From a bacterium (lineage in GTDB: Bacteria > Myxococcota > UBA727 > JAUIJE01): 64,000 bases of DNA. The position numbers were made by a program, and so were the translations under genes. The stretch is from positions 76,115 through 140,114 of the forward strand of contig JAUIJE010000018.1 of NCBI GenBank assembly GCA_030431455.1, read 5' to 3'. This document shows positions 28,677 through 36,814 of the stretch, one piece after another (the stretch's first letter is position 1; every line of letters starts with the position of its first letter). The notes under the pieces are model-generated. The model ran no database searches, was not told where the DNA came from, and worked only from the letters and a program-made list of their open reading frames with translations.

Positions 28677-29687
28677 ATGGACGTCGACCACCGCCTGGCC
28701 GCGATCGAAGCCGGGGCCGACTGGCTCCTCGCGTTGACCCCGCGCGCGGCCAAGCTGCGCGCCGCCGCCGCCGCCGGCACCGCGTCACAGGTCGCCGGCC
28801 AAAGCGGCCTGTTGACCCCCACGGGCGCGGCCGTGGTCGCACATCGGGTGCTTTCCACAAAAAACCGCAAAGCGGCCAAGCTGGTCGCCATCGACCCGGA
28901 CCCCGGCGTTTGGGCCGCGCTCCAGTCGCGCGACCGGCAGGTGTCCGCCCGCCTGCGGCACCGCACCCCGGACGCCTATGCGGGACTTGCTGAGGCCGCG
29001 CCGACGCCGCTCGACCTGCACCGCGCCCTCGGCCCCGGTGACCAGGGCGCGTTCGACCTGGTGCTCGTCGACACATTGGGGGCCGCGGGGCAGCTCGTCC
29101 CGCTCTGGGCCCGCGCCCACGCGATGCTCAAGCCGTCGGGGGTGGCGCTGTCCCTCCTGCACCCCGGGCTGCGCGCGTGCTTGCCGGTGGTCGTCGAGCG
29201 GGCTGGTCTCGAGCTGCTCGAGGTCGAGCACGAACGCATCCCGCGCATGCTGCGCGGCGCCTACCTGACCGACGCCCACTGGGACGTCGTCGTCACCCGG
29301 CGCGCGGCCGGGGCGCAGCCGTGGCTCGACGGGGCGGCGGCGGTGGCCCCGGGCGAGGCGCGCGGGTACGACCCGCCCCACGAGCTGCGCGCGTTTTTCG
29401 ACACCGCGCCGGTGCCCCACGCGGACGCGGCGTCGCTGCGGGCGGCGTTCGAGCGGTTCGCCGCCGCGCAATCCCTCACCGTGGTGGCGTCGTCCGAGCG
29501 GGTGGTGGGCGACGATGTGATGGTCTTTGTCTCGTTCTCCGACGGCAGCGTGGGCGCGAGCACGTTTGTCCCCGCCCAACAGACCGTGGCCACCACCCGC
29601 ACCCCGTCGACGGTGGCGGAGATGTTCGCGTTGGTCGAGGCCCTGCAAGCGACGGTCGAGGTCGGGCCCGTGTTTCACCAATATTGA
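28677..29687 (+). CDS. Probable SAM-dependent methyltransferase-like protein
   Basis: A 336-aa cytoplasmic protein. A Rossmann-like pattern is visible: LVAIDPDPGVWAAL (acidic end of beta-2), FDLVLVDTLG (beta-4) and HAMLKPSGVALSLLHPG, the usual post-IV region of class I methyltransferases. The glycine-rich loop I is weak. The C-terminal 100 residues are of unknown type. The ATG before DVDHRLAAIE was chosen over a GTG 15 nt upstream. A GC-rich hairpin follows the stop. Confidence 0.5.
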   Translation: MDVDHRLAAIEAGADWLLALTPRAAKLRAAAAAGTASQVAGQSGLLTPTGAAVVAHRVLSTKNRKAAKLVAIDPDPGVWAALQSRDRQVSARLRHRTPDAYAGLAEAAPTPLDLHRALGPGDQGAFDLVLVDTLGAAGQLVPLWARAHAMLKPSGVALSLLHPGLRACLPVVVERAGLELLEVEHERIPRMLRGAYLTDAHWDVVVTRRAAGAQPWLDGAAAVAPGEARGYDPPHELRAFFDTAPVPHADAASLRAAFERFAAAQSLTVVASSERVVGDDVMVFVSFSDGSVGASTFVPAQQTVATTRTPSTVAEMFALVEALQATVEVGPVFHQY

Positions 29688-29697
29688 CCGGACGGTA

Positions 29698-29727
29698 CCG
29701 GGCGTGTCGAACGCGCCCGGTCCGGAC
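29698..29727 (+). terminator. GC-rich hairpin after the methyltransferase-like gene
   Basis: CCGGAC...CCGGGCG pairs with CGCCCGGTCCGG across a short loop, interrupted by a 4-nt bulge. It lacks a T run, so it may be a factor-dependent stop or RNA-stabilising hairpin. Confidence 0.4.
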
Positions 29728-29783
29728 GGAAGCTTGAAATCAGGGGCCCGGTGGAGCGAAGCTAAGATTTCTCTTCAGGTGGA

Positions 29784-30857
29784 GTGGGCGTGCCTTCCCC
29801 GTCGACGATTGGCCACAAGCTGGATTGGGTCTCCGCGGCGCCCGCGCCGCTGTATGCCCTGAATGAAGAGCATTGTGTCGTGGCGGTGAGCGGCGGCTGG
29901 CTCTCGATGATGGGCACCACCCGCGAGGCCGCGGTCGGGCGCGCCGAGGACGATTACGTCCGGCCCGGCGCGGCCACCTCGCCCAGGCACACAAACGCAT
30001 TGTGGGAGGTGCGCGGGCCCCACCCCGGACCGGTTCGGCGCACGGCGTTGGCCACGGTGGACACCGCGCGCGGTCCCGTTACCGTCATGTGGTTGCAGGA
30101 CGCGACCGTCGACGACCAGGCCCGCCTGGCGCGTGAAGAGGCCGCCCGCAGCAAGCGCGAACGGGACGAGCTTGCCTACGTGGTGTCGCACGATCTGCAG
30201 GGCCCTCTGCGCACGGTGGTGAGCTTCGCCGCGTTGCTGCGCGAACGGCATCTGGCCGAGCTCGGTCCCGAGGCGCAAGAGTTCATGTCCTTTTTGCTCG
30301 ACGGTGTGGCGCTCTTGCAGCGCCGGCTGGACGCCCTGTTGCGATACTCCCGGGCGGGACGTGGCGCGCCCGAAGCGGTGGACCTCGAGGCGCTGCTCAC
30401 CGACCTCGTGCAGGTCCGACATGCCGCCGGCCGCGTGGGGTGGGGCCCGCTCCCCGACGTGGTGGGCATCGGGCTGCCCACCCTGGTCGCGGCCCTGGTC
30501 GACAACGCCTTGGCCTTTCACGCCCCCGGGGCGGCCCCCGACGTCCACGTCGAGGCCGGCGAGGACGAAGCCGGCGCGTGGCTCACGGTGCGGGACCGCG
30601 GCATCGGCATCGACCCCGCGCAGCACGAGCGCATCTTTGGCGTGTTTCAACGGTTGCACCTCGACGACGAATACCCCGGCGTGGGCATCGGCCTGGCCGT
30701 GGCCCGCCGCGTGGCCGAGGCCAACCGGGGGACGCTCACGGTGTCTTCGCGGCCCGGCCAAGGGTCGACGTTTCGTTTCTCCTGGCCCCGGCCGGGCGCG
30801 TCCGCGTCCGATCGGGCCTCGTTTCTTCGCCCCCCCGAGGATCTCCTCACGCCATGA
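29784..30857 (+). CDS. Sensor histidine kinase with N-terminal PAS-like domain
   Basis: A 357-aa cytosolic kinase. Residues 1-120 look PAS-like (APLYALNEEHCVVAVSGGWLSMMG). A short coiled-coil leads to the H-box YVVSHDLQGPLRT near residue 133. The ATPase domain has the N-box LVDNALAF, G1 VRDRGIGID, the F-box region ERIFGVFQRLH and G2 GVGIGLAV. It resembles light- or redox-sensing bacteriophytochrome-type kinases in its HisKA, but no chromophore domain is present. The GTG start is preceded by AGGTGGA. The stop overlaps the next gene as ATGA, so the two kinases form one unit. Confidence 0.87.
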   Translation: MGVPSPSTIGHKLDWVSAAPAPLYALNEEHCVVAVSGGWLSMMGTTREAAVGRAEDDYVRPGAATSPRHTNALWEVRGPHPGPVRRTALATVDTARGPVTVMWLQDATVDDQARLAREEAARSKRERDELAYVVSHDLQGPLRTVVSFAALLRERHLAELGPEAQEFMSFLLDGVALLQRRLDALLRYSRAGRGAPEAVDLEALLTDLVQVRHAAGRVGWGPLPDVVGIGLPTLVAALVDNALAFHAPGAAPDVHVEAGEDEAGAWLTVRDRGIGIDPAQHERIFGVFQRLHLDDEYPGVGIGLAVARRVAEANRGTLTVSSRPGQGSTFRFSWPRPGASASDRASFLRPPEDLLTP

Positions 30858-32401
30858 CCGCATCCGCCGTGAATGTTTTGCTGCTCGAGGACAGCCCCGC
30901 CGACGCCCGGTTGTTGGAGGTTCAGCTCCGCGGACAGCCGTATCGTCTCGACGTGGTGCGACGCCTTTCCGAGGCCGTGCCCCGGCTTCAGTCCCACCGC
31001 TATTCCCTCGTCATCGTCGACCTCGGCCTGCCCGACAGCACCGGCATCGACACCGTGGCCCGGGTGCACGAGCTGGTGCCGTCGGCCCCGATCATGGTCC
31101 TCACCAACGATCAAGACAGTGACATGGGGCTGTCCGCGGTGCAGGCCGGGGCCCAGGACTTCCTCAACAAGGGCGCGTCCACCGCGTTGCTGACCCGGAC
31201 CATGCGCTACGCCATCGAGCGCAAACACGCCGAGGTGTTGCGGGCGCGGTTGGTGCACGCCGACCGCCTCAGCTCGGTGGGCCAGCTCGCTGCCAGCGTG
31301 GCCCACGAGGTCAACAACCCCAATGCCTATGTGTTCGGCAATCTTCACCTGCTCAAAGAGAGCATCGAGCACTGGGACATCGCGCCGGAGGACAAGGCCG
31401 ACGCGCTCGAACTCATCGCCGACTGCCTCGACGGGGTACAGCGGGTGACCCGCATCGTGCGGCAGCTCAGCAGCTTCGCCCGGGTGGACGACGAGCGGTC
31501 CGAGCCGGTGGCGATCAACGACGTGCTCCGCGACGCGGTGGCGTTGGTGACCAACGACCTCCGCCACAAGGCCCGCCTCGACGTCGATCTGGCCGATGGT
31601 CTGTTGCCCTTCGCGGGCAACCCCCCCCGGTTGGTCCAGGTGTTCACCAACCTGATGATCAACGCGGCGCAGGCGTTCCCCGACGATGGGGCCGACGATC
31701 GGTGCATTCAGGTCCGCAGCTATGCCCAAGAGGACATGGTGATCGCGGAGGTGCTCGACAACGGGGCGGGCATTCCCGACGAGATCAAAGAGCGCCTCAA
31801 AGAACCCTTCTTCACCACCAAACCCGCCGGGGTGGGCACCGGCTTGGGCTTGGCCATCTGCACCGAGATCGTCGAGCGCCACCACGGCACCTTGGAGCTC
31901 AACAACCGCCCCGACGGGCCCGGCGCGGTGGCCCGGGTGAGCATCCCCGTGGTGCGTGCGCCCAAAGCCCCGCCGCGGCCACGGGCGGCGACCTTGCCGC
32001 GCTTGCCCGCGGTGGCCCCGTTGCGGGTCCTGCTCATCGACGACGACCAGGCGGTGCGCCGGGCCTTCAGCCGGGTGATCGCGGGGGCGGGTCACGAGGT
32101 CACCGCCGCGGCCACCGCCCGGGAAGCGCTGGCCGTGCTCCGGGACCGGGAGGTGGATGGCGTGCTCTGCGACCTGGAGATGCCGAAGATGGACGGGGCC
32201 GCGTTCTACCAGCAGCTGTCCACAGTTTCGCCGGTGCATTGCGGCCGGGTGGTGTTCTGCACCGGCGGGGCGTTCACCCCCCGGGCCAAAAAGTTCGTCG
32301 AGGACAACCAGGCCCCTTGCCTGCAAAAGCCCCTCGACATCGAGCTCCTCGGCCAGGCCCTGACCTACTGGGACCAACAACGGAACAAGCGCGCGTCCTG
32401 A
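30854..32401 (+). CDS. Hybrid REC-histidine kinase-REC protein
   Basis: A 515-aa cytosolic signalling protein. Residues 1-120 are a receiver domain (LLEDSPADARLL, phospho-acceptor Asp in IVDLGLPDS, Lys in FLNKGAS). Then the H-box LAASVAHEVNNPNAYV near 147 and the ATPase domain (NLMINAAQAF, DNGAGIP, GTGLGLAIC). After a Pro/Arg-rich linker a second receiver (LLIDDDQAVRR, Asp in LCDLEMPKMDG, Lys in QKPLD) ends the protein. The first kinase could phosphorylate the N-terminal receiver, which would make a phosphorelay; no DNA-binding output is encoded nearby. Confidence 0.9.
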   Translation: MTASAVNVLLLEDSPADARLLEVQLRGQPYRLDVVRRLSEAVPRLQSHRYSLVIVDLGLPDSTGIDTVARVHELVPSAPIMVLTNDQDSDMGLSAVQAGAQDFLNKGASTALLTRTMRYAIERKHAEVLRARLVHADRLSSVGQLAASVAHEVNNPNAYVFGNLHLLKESIEHWDIAPEDKADALELIADCLDGVQRVTRIVRQLSSFARVDDERSEPVAINDVLRDAVALVTNDLRHKARLDVDLADGLLPFAGNPPRLVQVFTNLMINAAQAFPDDGADDRCIQVRSYAQEDMVIAEVLDNGAGIPDEIKERLKEPFFTTKPAGVGTGLGLAICTEIVERHHGTLELNNRPDGPGAVARVSIPVVRAPKAPPRPRAATLPRLPAVAPLRVLLIDDDQAVRRAFSRVIAGAGHEVTAAATAREALAVLRDREVDGVLCDLEMPKMDGAAFYQQLSTVSPVHCGRVVFCTGGAFTPRAKKFVEDNQAPCLQKPLDIELLGQALTYWDQQRNKRAS

Positions 32402-33712
32402 TCACCCCGGGGGCGCGAGCACCATCGCGGGCAGGCTCAGCCCGGTCATGGCAAACCCGTCGGCGTTTTTGGCTTTCAGCTCTTGCACCAACGCCAGGGC
32501 GAGCTGGGTCGCGGCGGGGGTGTGCGGGACCGCGTCGATGCTCAGCTCCGCCGCGGCGGGGTCGATGCGCACCGTGACCCGGCCGGCGGGGTCGTCGTGC
32601 ACCAGGTGCAGGTGAAGCGTGCCCGCGACCTCGTCGGCGCTGACCACGGTGTAGCCGAGGCCGGTCTTTGGAATCGCCCCCGCGAGCATGTCCGCGGTGA
32701 GGCGGCGAATGGGCCCCAGCCGGCTGCAGGTCGTGGTCAGGCCGCTGTGGTTGGCCCAGGTGAGGCGGCCGGTGGTGATCGCCTCGAACGGGATGCGGTC
32801 GCCGGGGGCGTAGGGGAGCGGGCCTTCGGTGCGGACCAGGGTGCACAGGTCCGACCGGTACGCGTTTTCGCTGTACCGATAGTATGAGTAGGCGCTCAGC
32901 ATGTTGCGGTACCGCACCATCCGGACCGGCAACGCGTCCATCACCCGTTCGAACATGCGCCGCCCGTAGGGGTGCACACACACCAAGACCTGGCCCGCGG
33001 GTTTCACCACCGCCAACGCCCGCGACAAGAACGCGATTTGGCAGTCGTAAAAACTCATCGGGTCGGTGAGCACGGCATCGAAGCGGTCGGCGAGCGCGTC
33101 GTCGAGCGGAGCGAGCACGTCGTAGACCCGGGGGGCAAACTCGAGCCCCAGCCGGTCGCGCTCTCGGGCCAAAAACGCGATCAACACCGGGTCGATGTCG
33201 ATGCTGGTCACGCGAAAGCCGAGCATGGACAGCGGGATGCTGAGCAGGTCGTCGTCGCCCACCAACAAGATGTCCGCGTCGGTGGTGCCCAAGTCCGCGC
33301 GGAGGGCCAAGCACCGCGCCACCGCGCTCTCCGGCAAGCACTCGGTCTGGCCAAAGCTCTTGTAGAACAGCTTGCGCACCGCCCGGGATTGCCGCAGGGC
33401 CTCGACGAGGCGGGGCGCGTCTTTGTCGTCGCCGAGGCTCCAGGCGAACGGCGCGCCCAGCGCGGCCAGGCGCTTTTCCACCCGCGCGTCCACCGGGGCG
33501 AGGCCGCGCCCGGCCAGGCCCTCGGCCGCGAGCTCGTCGTACAGGGCGTCGTGGGTCGCGTCGTCGTCGTCGAGACCGTGGGCGAGGGCGACCAAAGATG
33601 CCTCGCGCGCGACCGGCACCGGGCGCGGGGTCGACTTGCCGAGGCGAAGCACGCCACACTGTTGGAGATTGCTGTCCACCTCGGCGTACACGCCGTCCGC
33701 GAGTCGTTTCAT
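32402..33712 (-). CDS. BpsA-like branched polyamine synthase family protein
   Basis: A 436-aa enzyme-like protein. The block ADILLVGDDDLLSIPLSML followed by VTSIDIDPVLIAFLARE is the signature of the N4-bis(aminopropyl)spermidine synthase (BpsA) family, which transfers aminopropyl groups from decarboxylated SAM. The catalytic loop reads TDPMSFYD where archaeal BpsA has a DPPE-type motif, so activity may differ. The last 100 residues are of unknown type. It abuts the hybrid kinase stop in convergent orientation with no gap. No SAM decarboxylase gene is in the window. Confidence 0.62.
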   Translation of the reverse strand: MKRLADGVYAEVDSNLQQCGVLRLGKSTPRPVPVAREASLVALAHGLDDDDATHDALYDELAAEGLAGRGLAPVDARVEKRLAALGAPFAWSLGDDKDAPRLVEALRQSRAVRKLFYKSFGQTECLPESAVARCLALRADLGTTDADILLVGDDDLLSIPLSMLGFRVTSIDIDPVLIAFLARERDRLGLEFAPRVYDVLAPLDDALADRFDAVLTDPMSFYDCQIAFLSRALAVVKPAGQVLVCVHPYGRRMFERVMDALPVRMVRYRNMLSAYSYYRYSENAYRSDLCTLVRTEGPLPYAPGDRIPFEAITTGRLTWANHSGLTTTCSRLGPIRRLTADMLAGAIPKTGLGYTVVSADEVAGTLHLHLVHDDPAGRVTVRIDPAAAELSIDAVPHTPAATQLALALVQELKAKNADGFAMTGLSLPAMVLAPPG

Positions 33713-33725
33713 GCCCGCGGTTGTA

Positions 33726-34952
33726 TCACGAGGGGTCGTCGGGCCGGTCGGCCCCGTGCTGCAGATCGCCGAACCGTTCGTGCACCTCGTGGCTCGCCCG
33801 TCGCACCGCCCCCTTGCCGAACTTCTCCGTCACCTGGTCGAGCACCGCGTCGAGCGCACCCCGCTTCTGCGGCACCGGCGCGGGGGCGAACAGGCTGCCC
33901 TGCTGGGGGGCCTGGCGCTCGACCAAATCGTAGGCCGCCAGCCCCACCAACCGCAACGGGGTCGCGAGGTCGGTGCGGTCGCACAACCGCGCGAGCACCT
34001 CGAGAATCGCATCCGCATTGTCCACCGGGGCGAGGAGCTTTTCGTCCCGGGTGCGGAGCTGGAAGTCGGCGTACTTCACCTTGAGCCGCACCCCGCCCGC
34101 GAGGCGCTCCTTTTTGCGCAGGGCCGCGGCCACGCTGTCCGCCAGCGGCCGCAACAGGTCGAGGACCGCGGACTTGCCGGTCACGTCCTGGGCGAGGGTG
34201 CGCTCCGCTCCAATGCTCTTGCGCTCCACCCCCCGCTCGACCATGCGGGCGTCGCGGCCGTGGGCGAGATTGTGAATGTGGCGGCCCAGGCTCTTCAGCT
34301 CGCTTTCCAGCCAACGCGGGTCGGCCCCGGCCACGTCGCCAATGGTGGATAGCCCGAGGGCGCGCACCCGGACCGCGGTCTTCTTGCCCACCCCCCACAG
34401 CCGCTCGATGGGCAGGGGGGCCAAAAACGCCCGCTCCTCCCCGGGGGGGCACACCGTGAGCCCGCGGGGTTTGTGGAGGTCGGACGCGACCTTGGCGATG
34501 TACTTCACCGACGCCACCCCGATGCTCGCGTCGAGGTCGAGCTCGGCCTTGATCTCCCGCTGGAGGCGGGCCGCGGTCTTTTCGGGGGGGCCCATCAACG
34601 CTTCGGTCCCGGTCATGTCCAAAAACGCCTCGTCGAGGGACAGGGGCTCCACCGTCGGCGAGTAGCGGCCAAAAATGGCCATCACCTGCCGCGACACCTC
34701 CGCGTAATAGGCCCCGCGCGGGGTCAAAAACACGCCCTGGGGACACCGTTGCCGGGCCAGGTACATGGGCAGCGCGCTGTGCACCCCGAAGGGGCGCGCC
34801 TCGTACGACGCGGTGCTCACCACCCCCCGCGCGCCCAGGCCCCCGACGATCACCGGCTGGCCCCGGAGCGTGGGCCGGTCGCGCTGCTCGATGGCGGCGT
34901 AGAACGCGTCCATGTCGACGTGGAACACGATCGGGCCCCAGGGCGCGCTCAT
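33726..34952 (-). CDS. dinB: DNA polymerase IV (DinB)
   Basis: A 408-aa Y-family translesion polymerase. VFHVDMDAFYAAIEQRD carries the first catalytic Asp, ARPFGVHSALPMY the fingers, EPLSLDEAFLDMT the Asp-Glu pair and GVGKKTAVRVRALGLSTIGD the thumb helix-hairpin-helix. SLGRHIHNLAHG and the little-finger domain follow. Near residue 363 QGSLF is a sliding-clamp-binding pentapeptide, followed by a roughly 40-residue tail. It lies 13 nt upstream of the BpsA-like gene. No LexA-box-like promoter was recognised. Confidence 0.95.
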   Translation of the reverse strand: MSAPWGPIVFHVDMDAFYAAIEQRDRPTLRGQPVIVGGLGARGVVSTASYEARPFGVHSALPMYLARQRCPQGVFLTPRGAYYAEVSRQVMAIFGRYSPTVEPLSLDEAFLDMTGTEALMGPPEKTAARLQREIKAELDLDASIGVASVKYIAKVASDLHKPRGLTVCPPGEERAFLAPLPIERLWGVGKKTAVRVRALGLSTIGDVAGADPRWLESELKSLGRHIHNLAHGRDARMVERGVERKSIGAERTLAQDVTGKSAVLDLLRPLADSVAAALRKKERLAGGVRLKVKYADFQLRTRDEKLLAPVDNADAILEVLARLCDRTDLATPLRLVGLAAYDLVERQAPQQGSLFAPAPVPQKRGALDAVLDQVTEKFGKGAVRRASHEVHERFGDLQHGADRPDDPS

Positions 34953-35005
34953 CGTCGCCCCCGCCAGCCAAGGGCGGCCATCGACGCTACACTGCGGTGT
35001 CCGCG

Positions 35006-35638
35006 ATGAACTTTCTGTGCCACGCCCGCCACCACCTCGACGCCCCGTACGCCGCGTTGGGCACCGGCTTGCCCGATCTCGTGGGCCTCGCCAACCGCAA
35101 AAACCGCCTCAAGCCGGGCCTGCTCCCGGCCGCCGCCCCCGGCACCACCGGCGCCCTGCTCACGGGGGCCCACGCACATTTTCACGACGACCTGCACTTC
35201 CACAAAAGCGAGGCGTTCCGGGCCCTCAACGCGCAGTTCACCGCGCTGATCCGCGCGCGCGCCCCGGACAGCCGCGCCTCGGTGCTCGGCCACATCCTCG
35301 TCGAGATCGTGCTCGACCGCGTGTACATGGACCGGCACCCCGGCGTCGCCCGCCGGTACGAACGCGCGCTGTCGCACGTCTCGCCCGAGGTGGTGGGCCA
35401 CACCGTCAACCGTTGGCTGCCGCGCCCGTCGGTGCGGCTGCCGCGGGTGGTGGCGGGTTTTCGGCGGGCGCGGTTTTGGAATGCGTACCGCTACGATGAG
35501 GGCATCGAGATTCGCCTCGGCCAGGTCGCGCGGCGGGTGGGGCTCGGGGAGGTCCCGGGTCTTGTCGACGTGATGCCGCAGCTGCGGCGTGATGTAGCGG
35601 AGCGGGCCGACGAGCTGCTGTCGATCCCGCCCCCCTGA
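35006..35638 (+). CDS. AcpH-like (ACP phosphodiesterase family) protein
   Basis: A 210-aa protein starting MNFLCHARHHLDAPYAALG, similar to acyl-carrier-protein phosphodiesterase, which removes 4'-phosphopantetheine from ACP. TGAHAHFHDDLHFHKSEAF and RASVLGHILVEIVLDRVYM provide the His/Asp metal-site pattern of the family. The match is moderate: the usual DF/GN segment is GLPDLVGLANRK here. A GTG at 34997 is an alternative start. It is divergent from dinB (53-bp gap). Confidence 0.6.
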   Translation: MNFLCHARHHLDAPYAALGTGLPDLVGLANRKNRLKPGLLPAAAPGTTGALLTGAHAHFHDDLHFHKSEAFRALNAQFTALIRARAPDSRASVLGHILVEIVLDRVYMDRHPGVARRYERALSHVSPEVVGHTVNRWLPRPSVRLPRVVAGFRRARFWNAYRYDEGIEIRLGQVARRVGLGEVPGLVDVMPQLRRDVAERADELLSIPPP

Positions 35639-35643
35639 CGCGC

Positions 35644-35931
35644 TCAGCGGCCGAAGAAGAGCGCGGCGCGGTGCCGGGCGATGTCGAGGCGATCCATGGC
35701 CGCGGTGAGCACGGTGGCGCCGTCGCGTTGGATCGCGGCTTTGTTGTTTTCGATCGAGGCCTGGTGGTCGACGTTGACGTAGAGGTCGGGGGCGACCCGC
35801 ACCGCGCCCTTGTCGCCCGGCTCGCACACCTTCCACGCGGTCTCTTCGTCGGCGACGTGCGGGGTGGCGACGAAGCTGTTTTCCGAGACTTGCACCGTGT
35901 GGCCGCGGTTGGTCATGCAGGGGAAGGTCAT
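35644..35931 (-). CDS. Small hypothetical protein (95 aa)
   Basis: A soluble 95-residue protein beginning MTFPCMTNRGHTVQ. The start was chosen because GGAG lies 8 nt upstream; the reading frame extends another 78 codons upstream through an AT-rich region that is unlikely to be coding. The composition is mixed with several His and Asp residues, and one Cys pair (Cys5 and a Cys near 40). No family recognised. It is convergent with the AcpH-like gene. Confidence 0.55.
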   Translation of the reverse strand: MTFPCMTNRGHTVQVSENSFVATPHVADEETAWKVCEPGDKGAVRVAPDLYVNVDHQASIENNKAAIQRDGATVLTAAMDRLDIARHRAALFFGR

Positions 35932-36194
35932 GTGTGGCTCCGTGAGTGTGTGTCCTACATATCGGCGGATGTGGGCTGGGGTTGCGCATCCGGGCCTCCT
36001 CCCGTTGGCGGAGGGGGCGCGGCCGCCCCGATCTGCCGGATCCAGCATGGCTGAACGCCTGCGCAGATTTCCATCAAAAATCCGTAAGTATTTGTTAATA
36101 AACATAAAAAAGAGAGCACTGGGCCGGATCATCAGGTGTTCGTCCGACAGATTCTGACGGGTCACGCCCTTTGGGTAGAGACCTGGAGGACAAC
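35932..36194. promoter_or_regulatory. AT-rich divergent control region
   Basis: Between the 95-aa gene and the sigma factor lies a patch (36066-36114) far richer in A and T than the rest of the window, with TTGTTAATAAACATAAAAAA. It probably contains promoters for one or both genes. A CCTCC-GTTGGC-GGAGG hairpin lies near 35997-36013. No coding sequence is seen. Confidence 0.5.
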
Positions 36195-36812
36195 ATGTCG
36201 CACGCCGCCGCCCTTTCGCTCGAACAGATCCACACCGATTTCGCGTCCCCCGACGCCCGCCGGCGCAACGCCAGCTTCGCCGCGCTCCGGGAGGTGTTTT
36301 CCCGGATGTTGCAAGGGGAGCTGCGCCGGGGCCGGCACACGTTGACCCACGACGTGTTCGAGGACGTGCTCCAGGAGTTGCTGCTGAGCGCGTGGTCGAA
36401 GGACCTGCCGCGGTTCGATCCCGCCCGGGGCAACCTCGCCGCGTTCTTGCGGCGGCGGGTGCGGTGGTCGCTGATCGATGTGTTCCGGGCCGGCCGGGTG
36501 GACGTCGCTCTCGACGACGTGGAGCTCGACGAGGTGCCGACCACCCACGACGAGGACACCGCCGAGGGCGTGTTGATCGACCTCGAGCGCGCCCGCCAGG
36601 TCAAGGAGGCCGCGGCCGCGGTGTGCCAGGCCGCGCGCCACATCGAAGACAAGAAGGCCCGCAAGGCGGTGTGGCACTACGACGTGCTTGGCGAGTCGAT
36701 GAAAGACGTCGCGCGCCGGTTGCGGGTGCACGCGAGCAACGCGGGGCGGGCCCGGCAACGCGGCTTGATGGCGTTGCGCGCGGCGGTGCCCGAGCTCGCC
36801 TACGCCGCGTGA
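36195..36812 (+). CDS. Sigma-70 family (ECF-like) RNA polymerase sigma factor
   Basis: A 205-aa sigma factor. Region 2 is DVFEDVLQELLLSAWSKDLPRFDPARGNLAAFLRRRVRWSLIDVFR (residues about 52-98); region 4 is KARKAVWHYDVLGESMKDVARRLRVHASNAGRARQRGLMALR (about 155-195), a helix-turn-helix. The linker holds an acidic stretch. GGAGGA lies 6 nt before the ATG. No anti-sigma factor gene is adjacent, so control may lie in the AT-rich upstream region or in a distant partner. Confidence 0.82.
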   Translation: MSHAAALSLEQIHTDFASPDARRRNASFAALREVFSRMLQGELRRGRHTLTHDVFEDVLQELLLSAWSKDLPRFDPARGNLAAFLRRRVRWSLIDVFRAGRVDVALDDVELDEVPTTHDEDTAEGVLIDLERARQVKEAAAAVCQAARHIEDKKARKAVWHYDVLGESMKDVARRLRVHASNAGRARQRGLMALRAAVPELAYAA

Positions 36813-36814
36813 GG

